Shown: one piece after another, positions 43,370 to 53,544 of the stretch | How the letters are laid out: each line of letters opens with the position of its first letter | Position numbering within the stretch: the first letter of the stretch is position 1 | From: G020353115 sp964389685 | GTDB lineage: Bacteria > Bacteroidota > Bacteroidia > Bacteroidales > VadinHA17 | Assembly: GCA_964389685.1 (NCBI GenBank) | Contig: CAYMFM010000008.1 | Span: forward strand, 20,444 to 84,443 | Direction of reading: 5' to 3' | Length of the DNA stretch: 64,000 nucleotides | Translations under genes and position numbers: made by a program | The notes under the pieces: generated by a model | Databases searched by the model: none | Seen by the model: only the letters and a program-made list of their open reading frames with translations | Told to the model about the DNA's origin: nothing

Positions 43370-45244
43370 CTAAAACGCAAACGCCTTAAAGGAATGCGGT
43401 TTGAGGGTTACTTCAAACAGATTTACATCTTTCCCGAATTTCCGGTTCCGGAAGACAAATGCTTCACGGAAGGTCCCGGGGATTTCTTCCCCGGTAACAA
43501 CATCTGCTATCTGTTTATATTCCCCGCTTAATACGATGTTTACCGTAACCGGTTCATCCAAAAACGATTCGACAACAAAGGAATGATTATCATAAACAAA
43601 CAGGCTGACCTCAGCCGGCCCTTCGAGGGTTACATCAAGGTCTCCTGCAGTGTTCTGCCTGAGACTGTTCAAAACCGCAGCCGGCATGTTGTAAAAATCG
43701 ATAAAATTATCCGGTACGGTCAGGACAAAGAGCCGGCCTGTGGAGTAATCAGCCCGGTGTAAAATTGGCCAGCCGTTGGTGTCATCCAATCCTGACACCA
43801 CCTCCCATGAATCGTTGGTGAGGTATTGGATCTGCGGTATGATGATTTCACGATCAATGGAGGTTGTCGGCCCCCAACCGGCCCTGAATTCTTTCACATT
43901 CGCCCTGCGGTCGGTAACAACCAGCTCAACAACATCTTCTATGCCTTTACCCTGGAGTGCTTTGTACAGTCCTGAGGTTATTGTGACCCGTTTACCCGAT
44001 CTCAGCTGCTTTTTTATTTTCTCAACAATCTGTGGATCAAACACGGCAGATTCTGTGAGCAGGACCATCTCTTCCCCTTCCGGGAATTCAGGGACGATAT
44101 CGATCGGGATTCCGATCATTCCCAGGTAGTTCTGAAGAAAATCCTCACCTGAAGAATGATATGGCTTGTAACTTTTTACTCCGACCGGATTGCCCAGTGA
44201 TCCCAAAACCTGGTCAACCACTTCCAGTGAATAGCCGGCAACCCTGGAAAACTTTGTTGGTTCGTACATCGACCCATCCTCCTGCCTGAGTGGTTTTTTC
44301 ATTTTATCAAAATCAAAACTGGTACCTGTACCCTGCCAGGCTGCCTGTGTATCTTCGCGGAAGGGAGAATCCAACTGACGGACGTCAAACAGGGTAATTT
44401 CAGGAGCCTTAGCAAAAAGTGTCAGCCACAACTGTTCGGCATACCGGTCCAGTGGATTTGAACCGCCCGTATCCACCCATCCGCCCCGGTTCTGACCCGG
44501 TTTTATGTTTTCAAAATAGCGGAAAATGGCATAGCCGTGATACTGTTGCAAATGTTGGTTGCCTGTGCGGTTCCGGGTTTCGGTTCCGGTATAAAGGCCG
44601 TCAAACAATGCAGGCTGTTCCTCCAGGTTGAAACCCAGTCCCTGGAAATGTTCATACCAATTGGGATATTTGATCACCACCTCAACATCCGGATTAACTG
44701 CTTTTGCCGGATTCAGGATCAGGTCAACTGCTGCATCTTTCATCAACTTCAACCGGTATTCTGTCCAGCTCATCTCTTTCTTTGCCTCGATACACAGGTC
44801 GCATTTACAATTTGTGAAAAAGAAATCATCCAGGATGACTTCATCAAAGAAACGGGCTGTGTAGGTGGCTATCTCCTTAACTTTTGCACGGTGGTCGGGA
44901 TTGGTATAACAGAACGTTTCAAAATTGTTGCTTTCGTCGATGGTATAGGTGATGCCACCCGCCACTTCAATGCCCCTGTCCCTGAAAAAGTCAATCGCTG
45001 CTTCCAGGGTTTTTTCGTCAACTATCAGCAGGTCCCTGTGCGTTTCCAGGTAGACCTTATCCACATGCACCTGTTTCAACAGCTCATCCCAGACCGTCTC
45101 CAGCCAGTTCAGATCGCTCATTTTTTCCACCTCGTAAGCACGGCAGTATACGGCAACTTTAAAGTTTTCATAACCTTCGGCAAATGACTGTTTAGCAGTT
45201 AGTGCTATGACAACTAATGTCAGTATTACTCTGATCTTGTACAT
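43370..45244 (-). CDS. Exported putative glycosidase-like (TIM-barrel) protein with CxCxxC
   Basis: The start is taken as ATG 45244 (MYKIRVILTLVVIALTAKQSFAEG), which gives a signal peptide directly; the open frame extends 15 codons further. The mature protein of about 600 residues has an N-terminal barrel-like region with VYLETHRDLLIVDEKTLE and DEVILDDFFFTNCKCDLC, where paired aspartates stand next to a CxCxxC motif. The C-terminal region (about 480-624) has short strands typical of a beta-sandwich. Paired acids after a hydrophobic strand resemble glycoside-hydrolase-like (GHL) families, but no named family can be assigned. It may act on polysaccharide outside the cytoplasm; this is a guess. 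Confidence 0.55.
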   Translation of the reverse strand: MYKIRVILTLVVIALTAKQSFAEGYENFKVAVYCRAYEVEKMSDLNWLETVWDELLKQVHVDKVYLETHRDLLIVDEKTLEAAIDFFRDRGIEVAGGITYTIDESNNFETFCYTNPDHRAKVKEIATYTARFFDEVILDDFFFTNCKCDLCIEAKKEMSWTEYRLKLMKDAAVDLILNPAKAVNPDVEVVIKYPNWYEHFQGLGFNLEEQPALFDGLYTGTETRNRTGNQHLQQYHGYAIFRYFENIKPGQNRGGWVDTGGSNPLDRYAEQLWLTLFAKAPEITLFDVRQLDSPFREDTQAAWQGTGTSFDFDKMKKPLRQEDGSMYEPTKFSRVAGYSLEVVDQVLGSLGNPVGVKSYKPYHSSGEDFLQNYLGMIGIPIDIVPEFPEGEEMVLLTESAVFDPQIVEKIKKQLRSGKRVTITSGLYKALQGKGIEDVVELVVTDRRANVKEFRAGWGPTTSIDREIIIPQIQYLTNDSWEVVSGLDDTNGWPILHRADYSTGRLFVLTVPDNFIDFYNMPAAVLNSLRQNTAGDLDVTLEGPAEVSLFVYDNHSFVVESFLDEPVTVNIVLSGEYKQIADVVTGEEIPGTFREAFVFRNRKFGKDVNLFEVTLKPHSFKAFAF

Positions 45245-45384
45245 AACAATGGAGGTTTTCAAGGTTAGCTTTTTATAAAGATAATACAATAGATAGTTTT
45301 ACTCCGTCTGACCAATGGGGTAAAAATCTTTCAGTCCCTCCGGGACTCATTTGTTGTTGTCGTTCTGCATATTTTCAGGATACC

Positions 45385-45420
45385 AAAAACTCGTCACCCA
45401 AGTTTGAGTCGGGCGACGAG
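45385..45420 (-). terminator. Intrinsic terminator of the ABC transporter operon
   Basis: On the minus strand, eight bases after the permease stop, CTCGTCGCCCGA pairs with TTGGGTGACGAG (two G-T wobbles) around a short loop, followed by TTTTT at 45389-45385. Confidence 0.8.
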
Positions 45421-45427
45421 AAACACC

Positions 45428-46216
45428 CTATTTATGATCCGCGTACTGCCACCAGGCAATCGTTCCGAACAACCCGGCAAGAACGGTTAAACCATATATA
45501 AGGTAGCTGATGAAACCGGGTTGGGGCATCGCTTCTCCAGCCACCCCGCTGAACAGGGCGGGAAGAGCCCAGGGGAACCAGAAAGCAGCCCCGGGCAGGC
45601 CAACAAACAGCAACTGTGTCAGGATCATGATCAGGATAATGAAGCTTATGGGTAGCAAATACCCCCGCCCCGCACTGGCGACAAAGGCTACCGGGGTGAT
45701 CAGCAAGGCATTTAAGACAGTACAAACAATATAATTCCACAGGAAGGGGAACCAGTCTACCGCTGTCCAACCGGGAATACGCACAGCCAGCCCGGTAAGA
45801 ATGGCAGCCACAAGAACAATGACCGACAGGATCATACTCCAAAAAAACAGGATGATCAACTTGGCAAGGATAATCGTGAAACGGGGAACCGGCAGGGCAA
45901 GAAGATCCTTGACCACCCTGTCGGAGAACTCCCTCCCGAAATCCCAGCTGGTAATGATGCCGAAACCAATGACTCCGACGGTCAGGATGATCTGGATCAG
46001 TAAGTCATTGTAGGCAGCCCAACTGAATTCTCCAAGAAAGGAAGTTTTAACACTGAGCGTTGCCGACCGGCTTGCTATTTCAGGATGCTGGGAGACAAAC
46101 ATCAATAATCCCATCACAATTCCCATGAAGACGAAGAAGAACATAGATATGGGAAATATTGTTGTCCGCCTGACTTTCAGGACCTCCATCCACAATGCTG
46201 CCTGAATTGCTTTCAT
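45428..46216 (-). CDS. ABC-2 type transporter permease
   Basis: This 262-residue integral membrane protein has six hydrophobic segments (near residues 18-40, 68-90, 107-130, 138-160, 172-195 and 228-252). It belongs to the ABC-2 permease type related to bacitracin/lantibiotic export systems. Its start codon overlaps the stop of the ATPase gene by four bases, so the two subunits are made together. The substrate is unknown; no peptide-resistance sensor kinase or substrate gene lies nearby. The gene is followed by a strong terminator. Confidence 0.85.
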   Translation of the reverse strand: MKAIQAALWMEVLKVRRTTIFPISMFFFVFMGIVMGLLMFVSQHPEIASRSATLSVKTSFLGEFSWAAYNDLLIQIILTVGVIGFGIITSWDFGREFSDRVVKDLLALPVPRFTIILAKLIILFFWSMILSVIVLVAAILTGLAVRIPGWTAVDWFPFLWNYIVCTVLNALLITPVAFVASAGRGYLLPISFIILIMILTQLLFVGLPGAAFWFPWALPALFSGVAGEAMPQPGFISYLIYGLTVLAGLFGTIAWWQYADHK

Positions 46217-47136
46217 GATGATGGTTTACTGGTTTGAATGAGCCGCAGGAAAAAATGCTCCAGGTCTTCCTCTTCAACCAATATCTTTTTCGGTGCAAGT
46301 CCCTGTGATGCAAGCAAAGCGGAAATTTTTTCGGGATGGTTAATAGCTGCTTCACCGGATACCTCAAGGGATCCGTCGGATAAAAAATCTGCTGAATAAC
46401 CGGCACTGGAAAGGATTTCATGAGCCTGTTCATTATCCAGTGTCTCCACATGCAGCGACCTGCGCCTGGATTGGTCCAACCGGTCAATGTCCGATTCATA
46501 AATCATATGTCCCTCATGGATGATCCCGATGCGGGTGGCAAACCGGGAGATCTCACCCAGGATATGACTGGAGATAAAGACGCTCACACCATGATTCCCG
46601 GCAAGGTCACTGAGCAATTCCCTGATTTCGACAATCCCTGCAGGATCCAGGCCATTGGCCGGTTCATCCAGGATGAGCAGGCCGGGGTGATGGATCATTG
46701 CTTTGGCAATACCCAATCGCTGGGCATTCCCGAGAGAAAGGTGTTTCGCCTTGGTATTCCTGTACTGGCCAAGATGAAGCTTCTCCACCACGTCTGCCAG
46801 TAGTCCCGGATCTTTTAATAACCTGAGCCGGTAGTAGATCTCCAGGTTTTCCATTACTGTAAGTTCCGGATAGGAATAGGGTGTTTCCACCAGGTGTCCC
46901 ACCTGGTTCCAGAGATCAAGATTCCCCGGACCTACCTTCTGGCCAAACAGGAAAGCAGTTCCCATGGTGGGCCGGATCATTCCCAGGAGCATCCGGATGG
47001 TGGTTGTTTTACCCGCTCCGTTCAGCCCAAGAAAACCATAGATCTCCGCCTTTTTTATGTGCAAAGTAACATCCTCTGCAGCATGTACGTCCCCGTAATG
47101 TTTGGTGAGGTTTTCCGTATGAATGACATGGGTCAT
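46213..47136 (-). CDS. ABC transporter ATP-binding protein
   Basis: With the start at ATG 47136 (MTHVIHTENLTKHYG; an ATG at 47145 adds three residues) the protein has 307 residues. It has Walker A GLNGAGKTTT, the signature region HLSLGNAQRLGIAKA (LSLGN in place of LSGGQ, common in this subfamily), Walker B LLILDEPANGLDP, and the switch histidine in FISSHILGE. The C-terminal about 90 residues form the regulatory extension usual for ABC-2 exporters. It powers the permease encoded immediately downstream with a four-base overlap. Confidence 0.92.
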   Translation of the reverse strand: MTHVIHTENLTKHYGDVHAAEDVTLHIKKAEIYGFLGLNGAGKTTTIRMLLGMIRPTMGTAFLFGQKVGPGNLDLWNQVGHLVETPYSYPELTVMENLEIYYRLRLLKDPGLLADVVEKLHLGQYRNTKAKHLSLGNAQRLGIAKAMIHHPGLLILDEPANGLDPAGIVEIRELLSDLAGNHGVSVFISSHILGEISRFATRIGIIHEGHMIYESDIDRLDQSRRRSLHVETLDNEQAHEILSSAGYSADFLSDGSLEVSGEAAINHPEKISALLASQGLAPKKILVEEEDLEHFFLRLIQTSKPSS

Positions 47137-47145
47137 TTTGAACAT

Positions 47146-47575
47146 TTCGGTTGCAGGATTTAAATATACTTCAACCCATGATCAAATCCAACTGTTTTTA
47201 CTCACCGGGTCACTCGGAGGGGACCGCCTGGCCGGCCTCGCCAGCCCCCCCGGTTAGTTGTTCTTTTGTTGGCTTAACCCATAAATCAGTATGGCATTAG
47301 GTTAAAATCCCCCTTTATTTCCCCTTTACAAAAGGGGGACAAGGTTTGGATTTATAAATAATATAACCTGAAATCTCAATATAAAATGAAAGGGTTAGGA
47401 AGGTAATTGGCTGGAAACCCTATCCGTCAGACCCCGAATGGGTCAGACGGTAACAATAAATCCGGGCATTTCATTTGAAACGGGAGCAGGTGAAGTAAGA
47501 AAAATTACAGCGATATCGTTATATTCGCATTCTAAATAATTTCAAAACTCCGACCATTAACAATATAAATCCAGC
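47146..47575. repeat. Intergenic repeats upstream of the RND fusion gene
   Basis: This 430-base divergent spacer contains CTCACCGGGTCACTCGGAGG at 47201, a CCCCCTTT...AAAGGGGG palindrome at about 47311-47339, and a GTCAGACC/GGGTCAGACGG repeat unit at 47423-47452. A TATATTCG -7-like box lies at 47520-47527 but lacks a matching -33 box. No gene is seen. Confidence 0.6.
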
Positions 47576-50500
47576 ATGCTTAACCGAATTATCAATTTCA
47601 GTATTAAGAACAAGCTTATTGCGATCCTGGTTACCATCAGTGTAGCCGGATTTGGTGTGTTTGCCATCCTTCAGATCCCCGTTGGAGCTGTGCCCGATAT
47701 CACCAACAACCAGGTACAGGTGATCACCACTTCTACCAGCCTGTCAACCCAGGATGTGGAGCAATTTATCACCTACCCGATTGAGCTTGAGATGTCAAAC
47801 CTTCCCGGTGTACAAGAGATCCGGTCAATCTCCAAATTTGGTCTGTCGGTAGTCACTATTGTTTTCGAAGATAAAATGGGCACGTACCTGCCACGCCAGC
47901 TGATTGCAGAAAAAATTAAGAGCGCATCCGCCAATATTCCAGAAGGTTTTGGGACGCCTGAAATGGGTCCGATCACTACCGGACTTGGAGAAATATACCA
48001 GTATATCCTGGATGTAAAACCGGGATATGAAAACAGCTATTCAATCATGGAGCTACGCACCATCCAGGACTGGATAGTGAAACGCCAGCTTTCCGGCATC
48101 CCGGGAGTCGTGGAGGTGAATACCTGGGGAGGGTACCTTAAACAATACGAGGTAGCCATCAATCCGGAACGAATCAAGGGATTGGGAATTTCGTTGCTTG
48201 AAGTGTACAATGCAATGCAGCAGAATAACAGTGTAGCCGGAGGTGCCTACATTGAAAAACAAAACCAGAGTTATTTCATCCGGGGTGATGGACTGGTAAA
48301 ATCGCTCGAGGATCTTGAAAATATTGTCATCACCAATACCAGCGGAGTGCCAATCCTGATCAAGGATGTCGCAATGGTTCGTTTCGGGAGTGCTAACCGG
48401 TTCGGGGCAATCACAGCAAATGGTGAGGGAGAAAAGGTCATGGGGCAGATCATGATGCTGAAAGACGCCAATTCGAACAAGGTGATCGATGCCGTGAAAA
48501 AACGAGTAGCTGAAGTTCAGAACATACTTCCTGAAGGAATCTACATTAATCCGATCCTCGAACGGAGCGAATTGATCCATAAGACCTCTTTAACCGTGTT
48601 TGAGAATCTGCTCTTCGGATGTTTGATCGTCCTCATTATAGTGGTCCTGATGTTGGGTAACCTGCGCTCGGGTTTGGTGATCGCTTCGATTATTCCGCTC
48701 TCCCTTCTCTTTACCATCTCGATGATGTACATCTTTGGGATTGATGCTAACCTGATGAGTCTTGGAGCACTCGACTTCGGTATCATCATCGACGGAGCAG
48801 TGATCATTGTTGAATTTATTGCCATCCGGCTTACCGTTAACCAGAATGAGCTTGCCGGAGCAATGGGTGATGAGCGTCAGACGATCATGGACCGGATCAC
48901 ATATAACGGTGCATCCAAAATGATGAATTCAGCCATCTTCGGACAGGTGATCATCCTTATTGTTTTCATCCCGGTTCTTTCGCTGAGCGGGGTTGAAGGA
49001 AAAATGTTCCGCCCCATGGCTCTTTCATTCAGCTTTGCCCTTCTGGGTGCTATGTTTTTCGGACTCACCTGGTTGCCGGTAGCTTCCTCCCTTTTCCTCC
49101 GGCCTGAAAAAGAGAAACAATTCGCTTTGACCCGTTTTATCATGAACCTGTTTTACCGCTCTTATGATCCTGTAATCAGGTGGTCTTATGACCATAAAAG
49201 TGTGATCTTTGGACTGGCAATTGCATCATTGATTTTTACGGGTTTCATCTTCTCAAGAATGGGTGGTGAATTCGTACCGACACTGGATGAAGGTGATTTC
49301 GTGATCCAGCCGGTCCTGAAAACGGGTACATCCCTTTCAAAAACAATTGAAACAACCACCAGGATGGAAAATATCCTGATCTATCAGTTTCCTGAAGTGG
49401 ATCAGATTGTATGCAGGATCGGTGCCGCTGAGGTGCCGACAGATCCAATGTCCATGGAGGAGATTGACATGATCATCAAACTCAAGCCTAAAAAGGAATG
49501 GATTACGGCAGAAAGCAAGGAGGAACTGGCGAATAATTTCAAAGAGGCATTGCTTGTGATTCCCGGTATTGATTATGAGTTCACCCAACCAATCGAAATG
49601 CGGTTCAACGAATTAATAACCGGTGTACGTGCTGACCTGGCAATAAAGATCTTTGGGGAGGATCTTGAAATCCTGGCCGAGAAAGCCCTTGAAGTCAAAC
49701 AGTTGATTGCCGGTGTCCCGGGAGCTTCAGATATAATCCTGGAAAAGACCGCAGGGCTGCCCCAGATGAGTGTGAAATACAGGCGAAATAAGATTGCTTA
49801 TTATGGACTTTCAATCGAAGAACTGAACCGGTATCTTACCATGGCATTTGGTGGAGCCATTGGTGGAAGTGTGTTTGAAGGTGAGAAACGGTTTGACCTG
49901 GTGGCACGCCTTCAACCCGAATTCCGCAACGATATAGAACACATTAGAAACCTTCAGGTAAGCTTGCCGAATGGTAAACAGGTACCTTTAAGAGAACTGG
50001 CTGATATTGAATACGCAACAGGCCCTGCAAAAATCTCCAGGGATAATACGCATCGAAGGGTCGTAGTAAGCGTGAACGTGCGGAATCGTGACCTGGAATC
50101 CGTGGTGAATGATATAAGCGCAATCCTGGACAAGCAACTGGACCTGCCCACAGGCTATTCTGTCGATTACGGTGGTCAGTTCGAAAACCTTCGCAATGCA
50201 TCAGGAAGATTGAAAATTGCTGTACCCATTGCCCTGTTGTTGATCTTTATTTTCCTTCATTTCGCTTTTCAATCCTTCAAAGAGGCAGGAATGGTTTTCT
50301 CGGCTGTTCCTCTATCCATTGTCGGAGGTGTTTCCCTGCTATGGATAAGGGGTATGCCTTTCAGCATTTCGGCTGGTATCGGTTTTATCGCCCTGTTTGG
50401 TGTCGCTGTATTAAATGGTATCGTTCTGATTGAACACCTGAAGGAATTGAAAGAGCAGGGTATCACCGATATGCGCGAACGTATTCTGAAGGGAACACGC

Positions 50501-51940
50501 GAACGGCTTCGTCCTGTTCTGCTAACGGCCGCTGCTGCAGCTCTGGGATTTCTGCCAATGGCGATCTCTACCTCAGCAGGTGCCGAAGTACAGCGCCCGT
50601 TGGCCACAGTTGTTATTGGCGGTCTCGTTACTTCCACCATGCTGACCATGCTGGCACTGCCACTGCTGTACAGCATTTTCGATGAAATTACCGGCATACA
50701 ACTTTGGCCTCCAAAATTCAAGAGAAGAAAAATCGTTTCTTTGATCCTTCTGTTATTGATCCCTGCATTTGCTCAGTCTCAACCAGCATCACAATCCATG
50801 GATCAGCCGTATACATTAATCCTTACCGATGCTCTTGATATCGCTTACCGGAACAACATGGAGCTGGCAGCATACCGTTCAAAAGCCGAAGAAAGCAAAG
50901 CCCTTATAAGAACTGCATTTGCTATCGATCAGACAACCCTCTATTTCAATTACGATGAAAATAACATCGCGAAAAATGACTACCCGATCGGCGTTTTTGG
51001 AGCCGAACAGCGCTTTGATTTTCCAACCACTTATTTTACACAGCGAAAAGCAAATACTATCGATTTCAATATGGCAAAAGATGAACTCGAAAAGAGGAAA
51101 AGAGTGCTAACCAGGGATGTTTCAAAAACTTATTATACTGTTATCTATCTTCAAAATAAGCAGCAACAGTACCGTCTGATCGACAGCATTTACCGTCGGT
51201 TTTCCACTGCTGCAGAGTTCAGTTTTAACCAGGGTGAAATTACCTATCTTGAAATGCTGAATGCCCAGTCAAAATACAACCAGGTCCGGATCATGCAAAA
51301 CCAATTTCAATACGACATCGATATTGCCCTTGCCAACCTGGCGACTTTAATGAATTACGATAGCCTGTTCACTATACCCAATGAACCGCTCAAGGAACTG
51401 GTCGTTGAATCTGAAGGGGTGGCATCAGATCCCGGATTACACTATCTGCAACATGCCATCCTGCTCCAGGATGCAGAATTAAAGGTGGAAAAAAACAGGT
51501 TTCTACCCGATATGACCCTCAGTTACTTCAACGGGACCAATAAATACCCGGGCTCAAGAAACTATCAGGGCTTCCAGGTAGGTCTTGAGATTCCCCTGTT
51601 TTTCAGCGAGCAGAGGGCAAAAGTGAAAGCAAAGCGGTACGCCTGGGAATCGTCAGTAAACCTGAAGGCTAATTATATCCGTGTGTATGAAAACAAAGTT
51701 TCCGAAATGATGACCGGACTTGAAAAATACAGAGAGTCTATTCAATATTATGAGCAAACAGGGAAGCACCTGGCAGACCAGCTGATCCGGTCTGCGCAGG
51801 AAAGCTATGCTGCAGGAGAGATTGACTTTTTTAAATTTGCCCAGAGCATAGATAGTGCTATCGAGATCGAACTGAATTACCTGGATAACCTGTATGAATA
51901 CAACGAGGTGGTGCTTGAGATCAATTACCTGACACTCTGA
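47576..51940 (+). CDS. Heavy-metal RND efflux pump (CusA/CzcA type) fused to a TolC-like outer-membrane factor
   Basis: This 1454-residue polypeptide combines two parts. Residues 1 to about 1045 are a complete CusA/CzcA-type RND transporter: N-terminal helix, periplasmic porter domains, DFGIIIDGAVIIVEF in the fourth helix region, and a C-terminal helix bundle ending LPLLYSIFDE. After the basic stretch around K1049 comes a hydrophobic segment IVSLILLLLIPAFAQSQ that looks exactly like a signal peptide, then about 385 residues of TolC/CzcC-type alpha-barrel sequence. A single chain would have to span both membranes, so cleavage after AQS is plausible. Such fusions are known in Bacteroidota. The adaptor gene follows by 69 bases. 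Likely substrates are Cu, Ag, Zn, Co or Cd; which one is not readable. Confidence 0.92.
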   Translation: MLNRIINFSIKNKLIAILVTISVAGFGVFAILQIPVGAVPDITNNQVQVITTSTSLSTQDVEQFITYPIELEMSNLPGVQEIRSISKFGLSVVTIVFEDKMGTYLPRQLIAEKIKSASANIPEGFGTPEMGPITTGLGEIYQYILDVKPGYENSYSIMELRTIQDWIVKRQLSGIPGVVEVNTWGGYLKQYEVAINPERIKGLGISLLEVYNAMQQNNSVAGGAYIEKQNQSYFIRGDGLVKSLEDLENIVITNTSGVPILIKDVAMVRFGSANRFGAITANGEGEKVMGQIMMLKDANSNKVIDAVKKRVAEVQNILPEGIYINPILERSELIHKTSLTVFENLLFGCLIVLIIVVLMLGNLRSGLVIASIIPLSLLFTISMMYIFGIDANLMSLGALDFGIIIDGAVIIVEFIAIRLTVNQNELAGAMGDERQTIMDRITYNGASKMMNSAIFGQVIILIVFIPVLSLSGVEGKMFRPMALSFSFALLGAMFFGLTWLPVASSLFLRPEKEKQFALTRFIMNLFYRSYDPVIRWSYDHKSVIFGLAIASLIFTGFIFSRMGGEFVPTLDEGDFVIQPVLKTGTSLSKTIETTTRMENILIYQFPEVDQIVCRIGAAEVPTDPMSMEEIDMIIKLKPKKEWITAESKEELANNFKEALLVIPGIDYEFTQPIEMRFNELITGVRADLAIKIFGEDLEILAEKALEVKQLIAGVPGASDIILEKTAGLPQMSVKYRRNKIAYYGLSIEELNRYLTMAFGGAIGGSVFEGEKRFDLVARLQPEFRNDIEHIRNLQVSLPNGKQVPLRELADIEYATGPAKISRDNTHRRVVVSVNVRNRDLESVVNDISAILDKQLDLPTGYSVDYGGQFENLRNASGRLKIAVPIALLLIFIFLHFAFQSFKEAGMVFSAVPLSIVGGVSLLWIRGMPFSISAGIGFIALFGVAVLNGIVLIEHLKELKEQGITDMRERILKGTRERLRPVLLTAAAAALGFLPMAISTSAGAEVQRPLATVVIGGLVTSTMLTMLALPLLYSIFDEITGIQLWPPKFKRRKIVSLILLLLIPAFAQSQPASQSMDQPYTLILTDALDIAYRNNMELAAYRSKAEESKALIRTAFAIDQTTLYFNYDENNIAKNDYPIGVFGAEQRFDFPTTYFTQRKANTIDFNMAKDELEKRKRVLTRDVSKTYYTVIYLQNKQQQYRLIDSIYRRFSTAAEFSFNQGEITYLEMLNAQSKYNQVRIMQNQFQYDIDIALANLATLMNYDSLFTIPNEPLKELVVESEGVASDPGLHYLQHAILLQDAELKVEKNRFLPDMTLSYFNGTNKYPGSRNYQGFQVGLEIPLFFSEQRAKVKAKRYAWESSVNLKANYIRVYENKVSEMMTGLEKYRESIQYYEQTGKHLADQLIRSAQESYAAGEIDFFKFAQSIDSAIEIELNYLDNLYEYNEVVLEINYLTL

Positions 51941-52009
51941 CTCAGGTTAACAGCTATGCAATAATGAAAGGTCAGGTGAAAATACATCTAAAAACAAAAT
52001 AGTAACAAT

Positions 52010-53167
52010 ATGAAACGGAACGTAAACTATATTTTGCTTGTTGTTATGCTGGCATCTGTTTCCTTACCCTCCTGTCACAAGAGGAACCAGGACGATGCAA
52101 GGGATTTAAATACGGAGGCATCAGGACCTGCTGCAGAGGAATCTATGGAAATAGTCATCACAAAGGAGCAATTTGAATCGTCCGGGATGAGACTCGGAGA
52201 ACCTTTACCCAGGATGTTCCAAAACGTGATCAATGCCAATGGGTATGTTGTCGCATCACCCTCCGGTTGGGTAAAGATCAGCACACTGACCCCCGGAAGG
52301 GTAAAACAGGTTACCCTTTCGGTTGGCGATTACATTAACAAAGGCCAGTTGTTATTCACCCTTGAAAGCAATGAGATCATTTTGCTTCAGCAAGAGTATG
52401 GCGAAACATTTAATCAGTTGAAATCATTGAAAGCCAACTATGAACGGCAGAAAGCACTATCTGAAGAACAGATCACTGCACAGAAAGATTTTATCACTGC
52501 CGAGAGTGAATATAGAAGCTTTCTCCTGAAAGCTGAAGGGTTGAAGGCGCGGTTAAAGATGATTAATATCGATCCTTTACAGGTTGAGAAGGGGACCATC
52601 GTTCCCCTTGCACCTGTCTATTCACCCATTCATGGATTTGTCGCTAAACAGGATCTGGTACTGGGACAGTCTATTGAACCCCAGGCAACGGTTATGGAAC
52701 TGATCGATCCCGATCAATTTCAGCTTAACATACATGTTTTTGAGAAAGACCTGAAAAATTTGGTGGTCGGTCAACCAGTGCTCTATTATAACCCGGATAA
52801 TATGGAAAGGGTATTTGAGGCTATACTGAGCCATATCGGAAAATCGATCGACCCGGATTCTAAAACGGTACTGTGCATTGCTCAGATCAAAGCTGAAGAC
52901 CGGAGTACTCTTGTGAACCGGTTGTTTGTCGAAACCGAAACCATAACCTGCCAGCGTGAAGCACCCGCCATTCCAAGCCAGGCTTTGATCAGGGAAAATA
53001 ACCGCTATTATGTGCTGTCCCTGGTTGATGAGAAGGGAGAAAATTTAATCTTTCGTAAGATCCCGGTCAATATAGGTGTTATACTCCAGGAATATGCCGA
53101 GGTGCTGGATGAAGGACTAAAGGATATTTTAATTGAAGGCGTCTATAATATGTTACCGGGGGAATAA
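52010..53167 (+). CDS. RND efflux periplasmic adaptor lipoprotein (CusB/CzcB type)
   Basis: The 385-residue protein has a lipoprotein signal (C22 in SLPSC) and the membrane-fusion-protein plan: beta-barrel, lipoyl half-motif GWVKISTLTPGRVKQVTLSVGDYINKG-like segment at about 85-115, an alpha-helical hairpin (about 125-185), second lipoyl half APVYSPIHGFVAKQDLVLGQ, and a membrane-proximal C-terminal domain. It links the inner-membrane RND part to the outer-membrane factor encoded upstream. No histidine-rich metal-binding N-terminus is present. Confidence 0.9.
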   Translation: MKRNVNYILLVVMLASVSLPSCHKRNQDDARDLNTEASGPAAEESMEIVITKEQFESSGMRLGEPLPRMFQNVINANGYVVASPSGWVKISTLTPGRVKQVTLSVGDYINKGQLLFTLESNEIILLQQEYGETFNQLKSLKANYERQKALSEEQITAQKDFITAESEYRSFLLKAEGLKARLKMINIDPLQVEKGTIVPLAPVYSPIHGFVAKQDLVLGQSIEPQATVMELIDPDQFQLNIHVFEKDLKNLVVGQPVLYYNPDNMERVFEAILSHIGKSIDPDSKTVLCIAQIKAEDRSTLVNRLFVETETITCQREAPAIPSQALIRENNRYYVLSLVDEKGENLIFRKIPVNIGVILQEYAEVLDEGLKDILIEGVYNMLPGE

Positions 53168-53544
53168 GCATCCTTTCCTCCCAATCATCAGGAAAGAAAT
53201 TGTTTAGATAAACGGGGTGACTCCTAATACCCTCCAGAGTTTTGAAAATACGTTACGAATAAAGATGAACCAGTGGAGGGGCTGTCAAAAGTCATTCAAG
53301 GAAAATCTTACCATTGACCTTAACCCGGATTATTCATGCATTCAGCATGAATAATGACGATACATAATTGAAATCTATTGATTATCAATTATATATGTCA
53401 GGGTTAACACACCAGGCGATGAATAGGAAAGTCAGTGGGCAATAATCCCCATCCGTCAGACCCGGAATGGGTCAGACGGTACCGTGGAATCCGGTCTGAC
53501 CGATAAAAAAACAAACCTCCTATCCTTCACAATCCAAAAGGATA
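53168..53544. repeat. Intergenic repeats between convergent genes
   Basis: This 377-base spacer contains the hairpin ATTATTCATG-loop-CATGAATAAT (53329-53355), preceded by TTAACCCGG and matching TTAACCCGCATTATTCATGC at 63878. It also has a GTCAGACGG repeat copy (53451-53503). The hairpin may help terminate the efflux transcript. No gene is seen. Confidence 0.6.
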
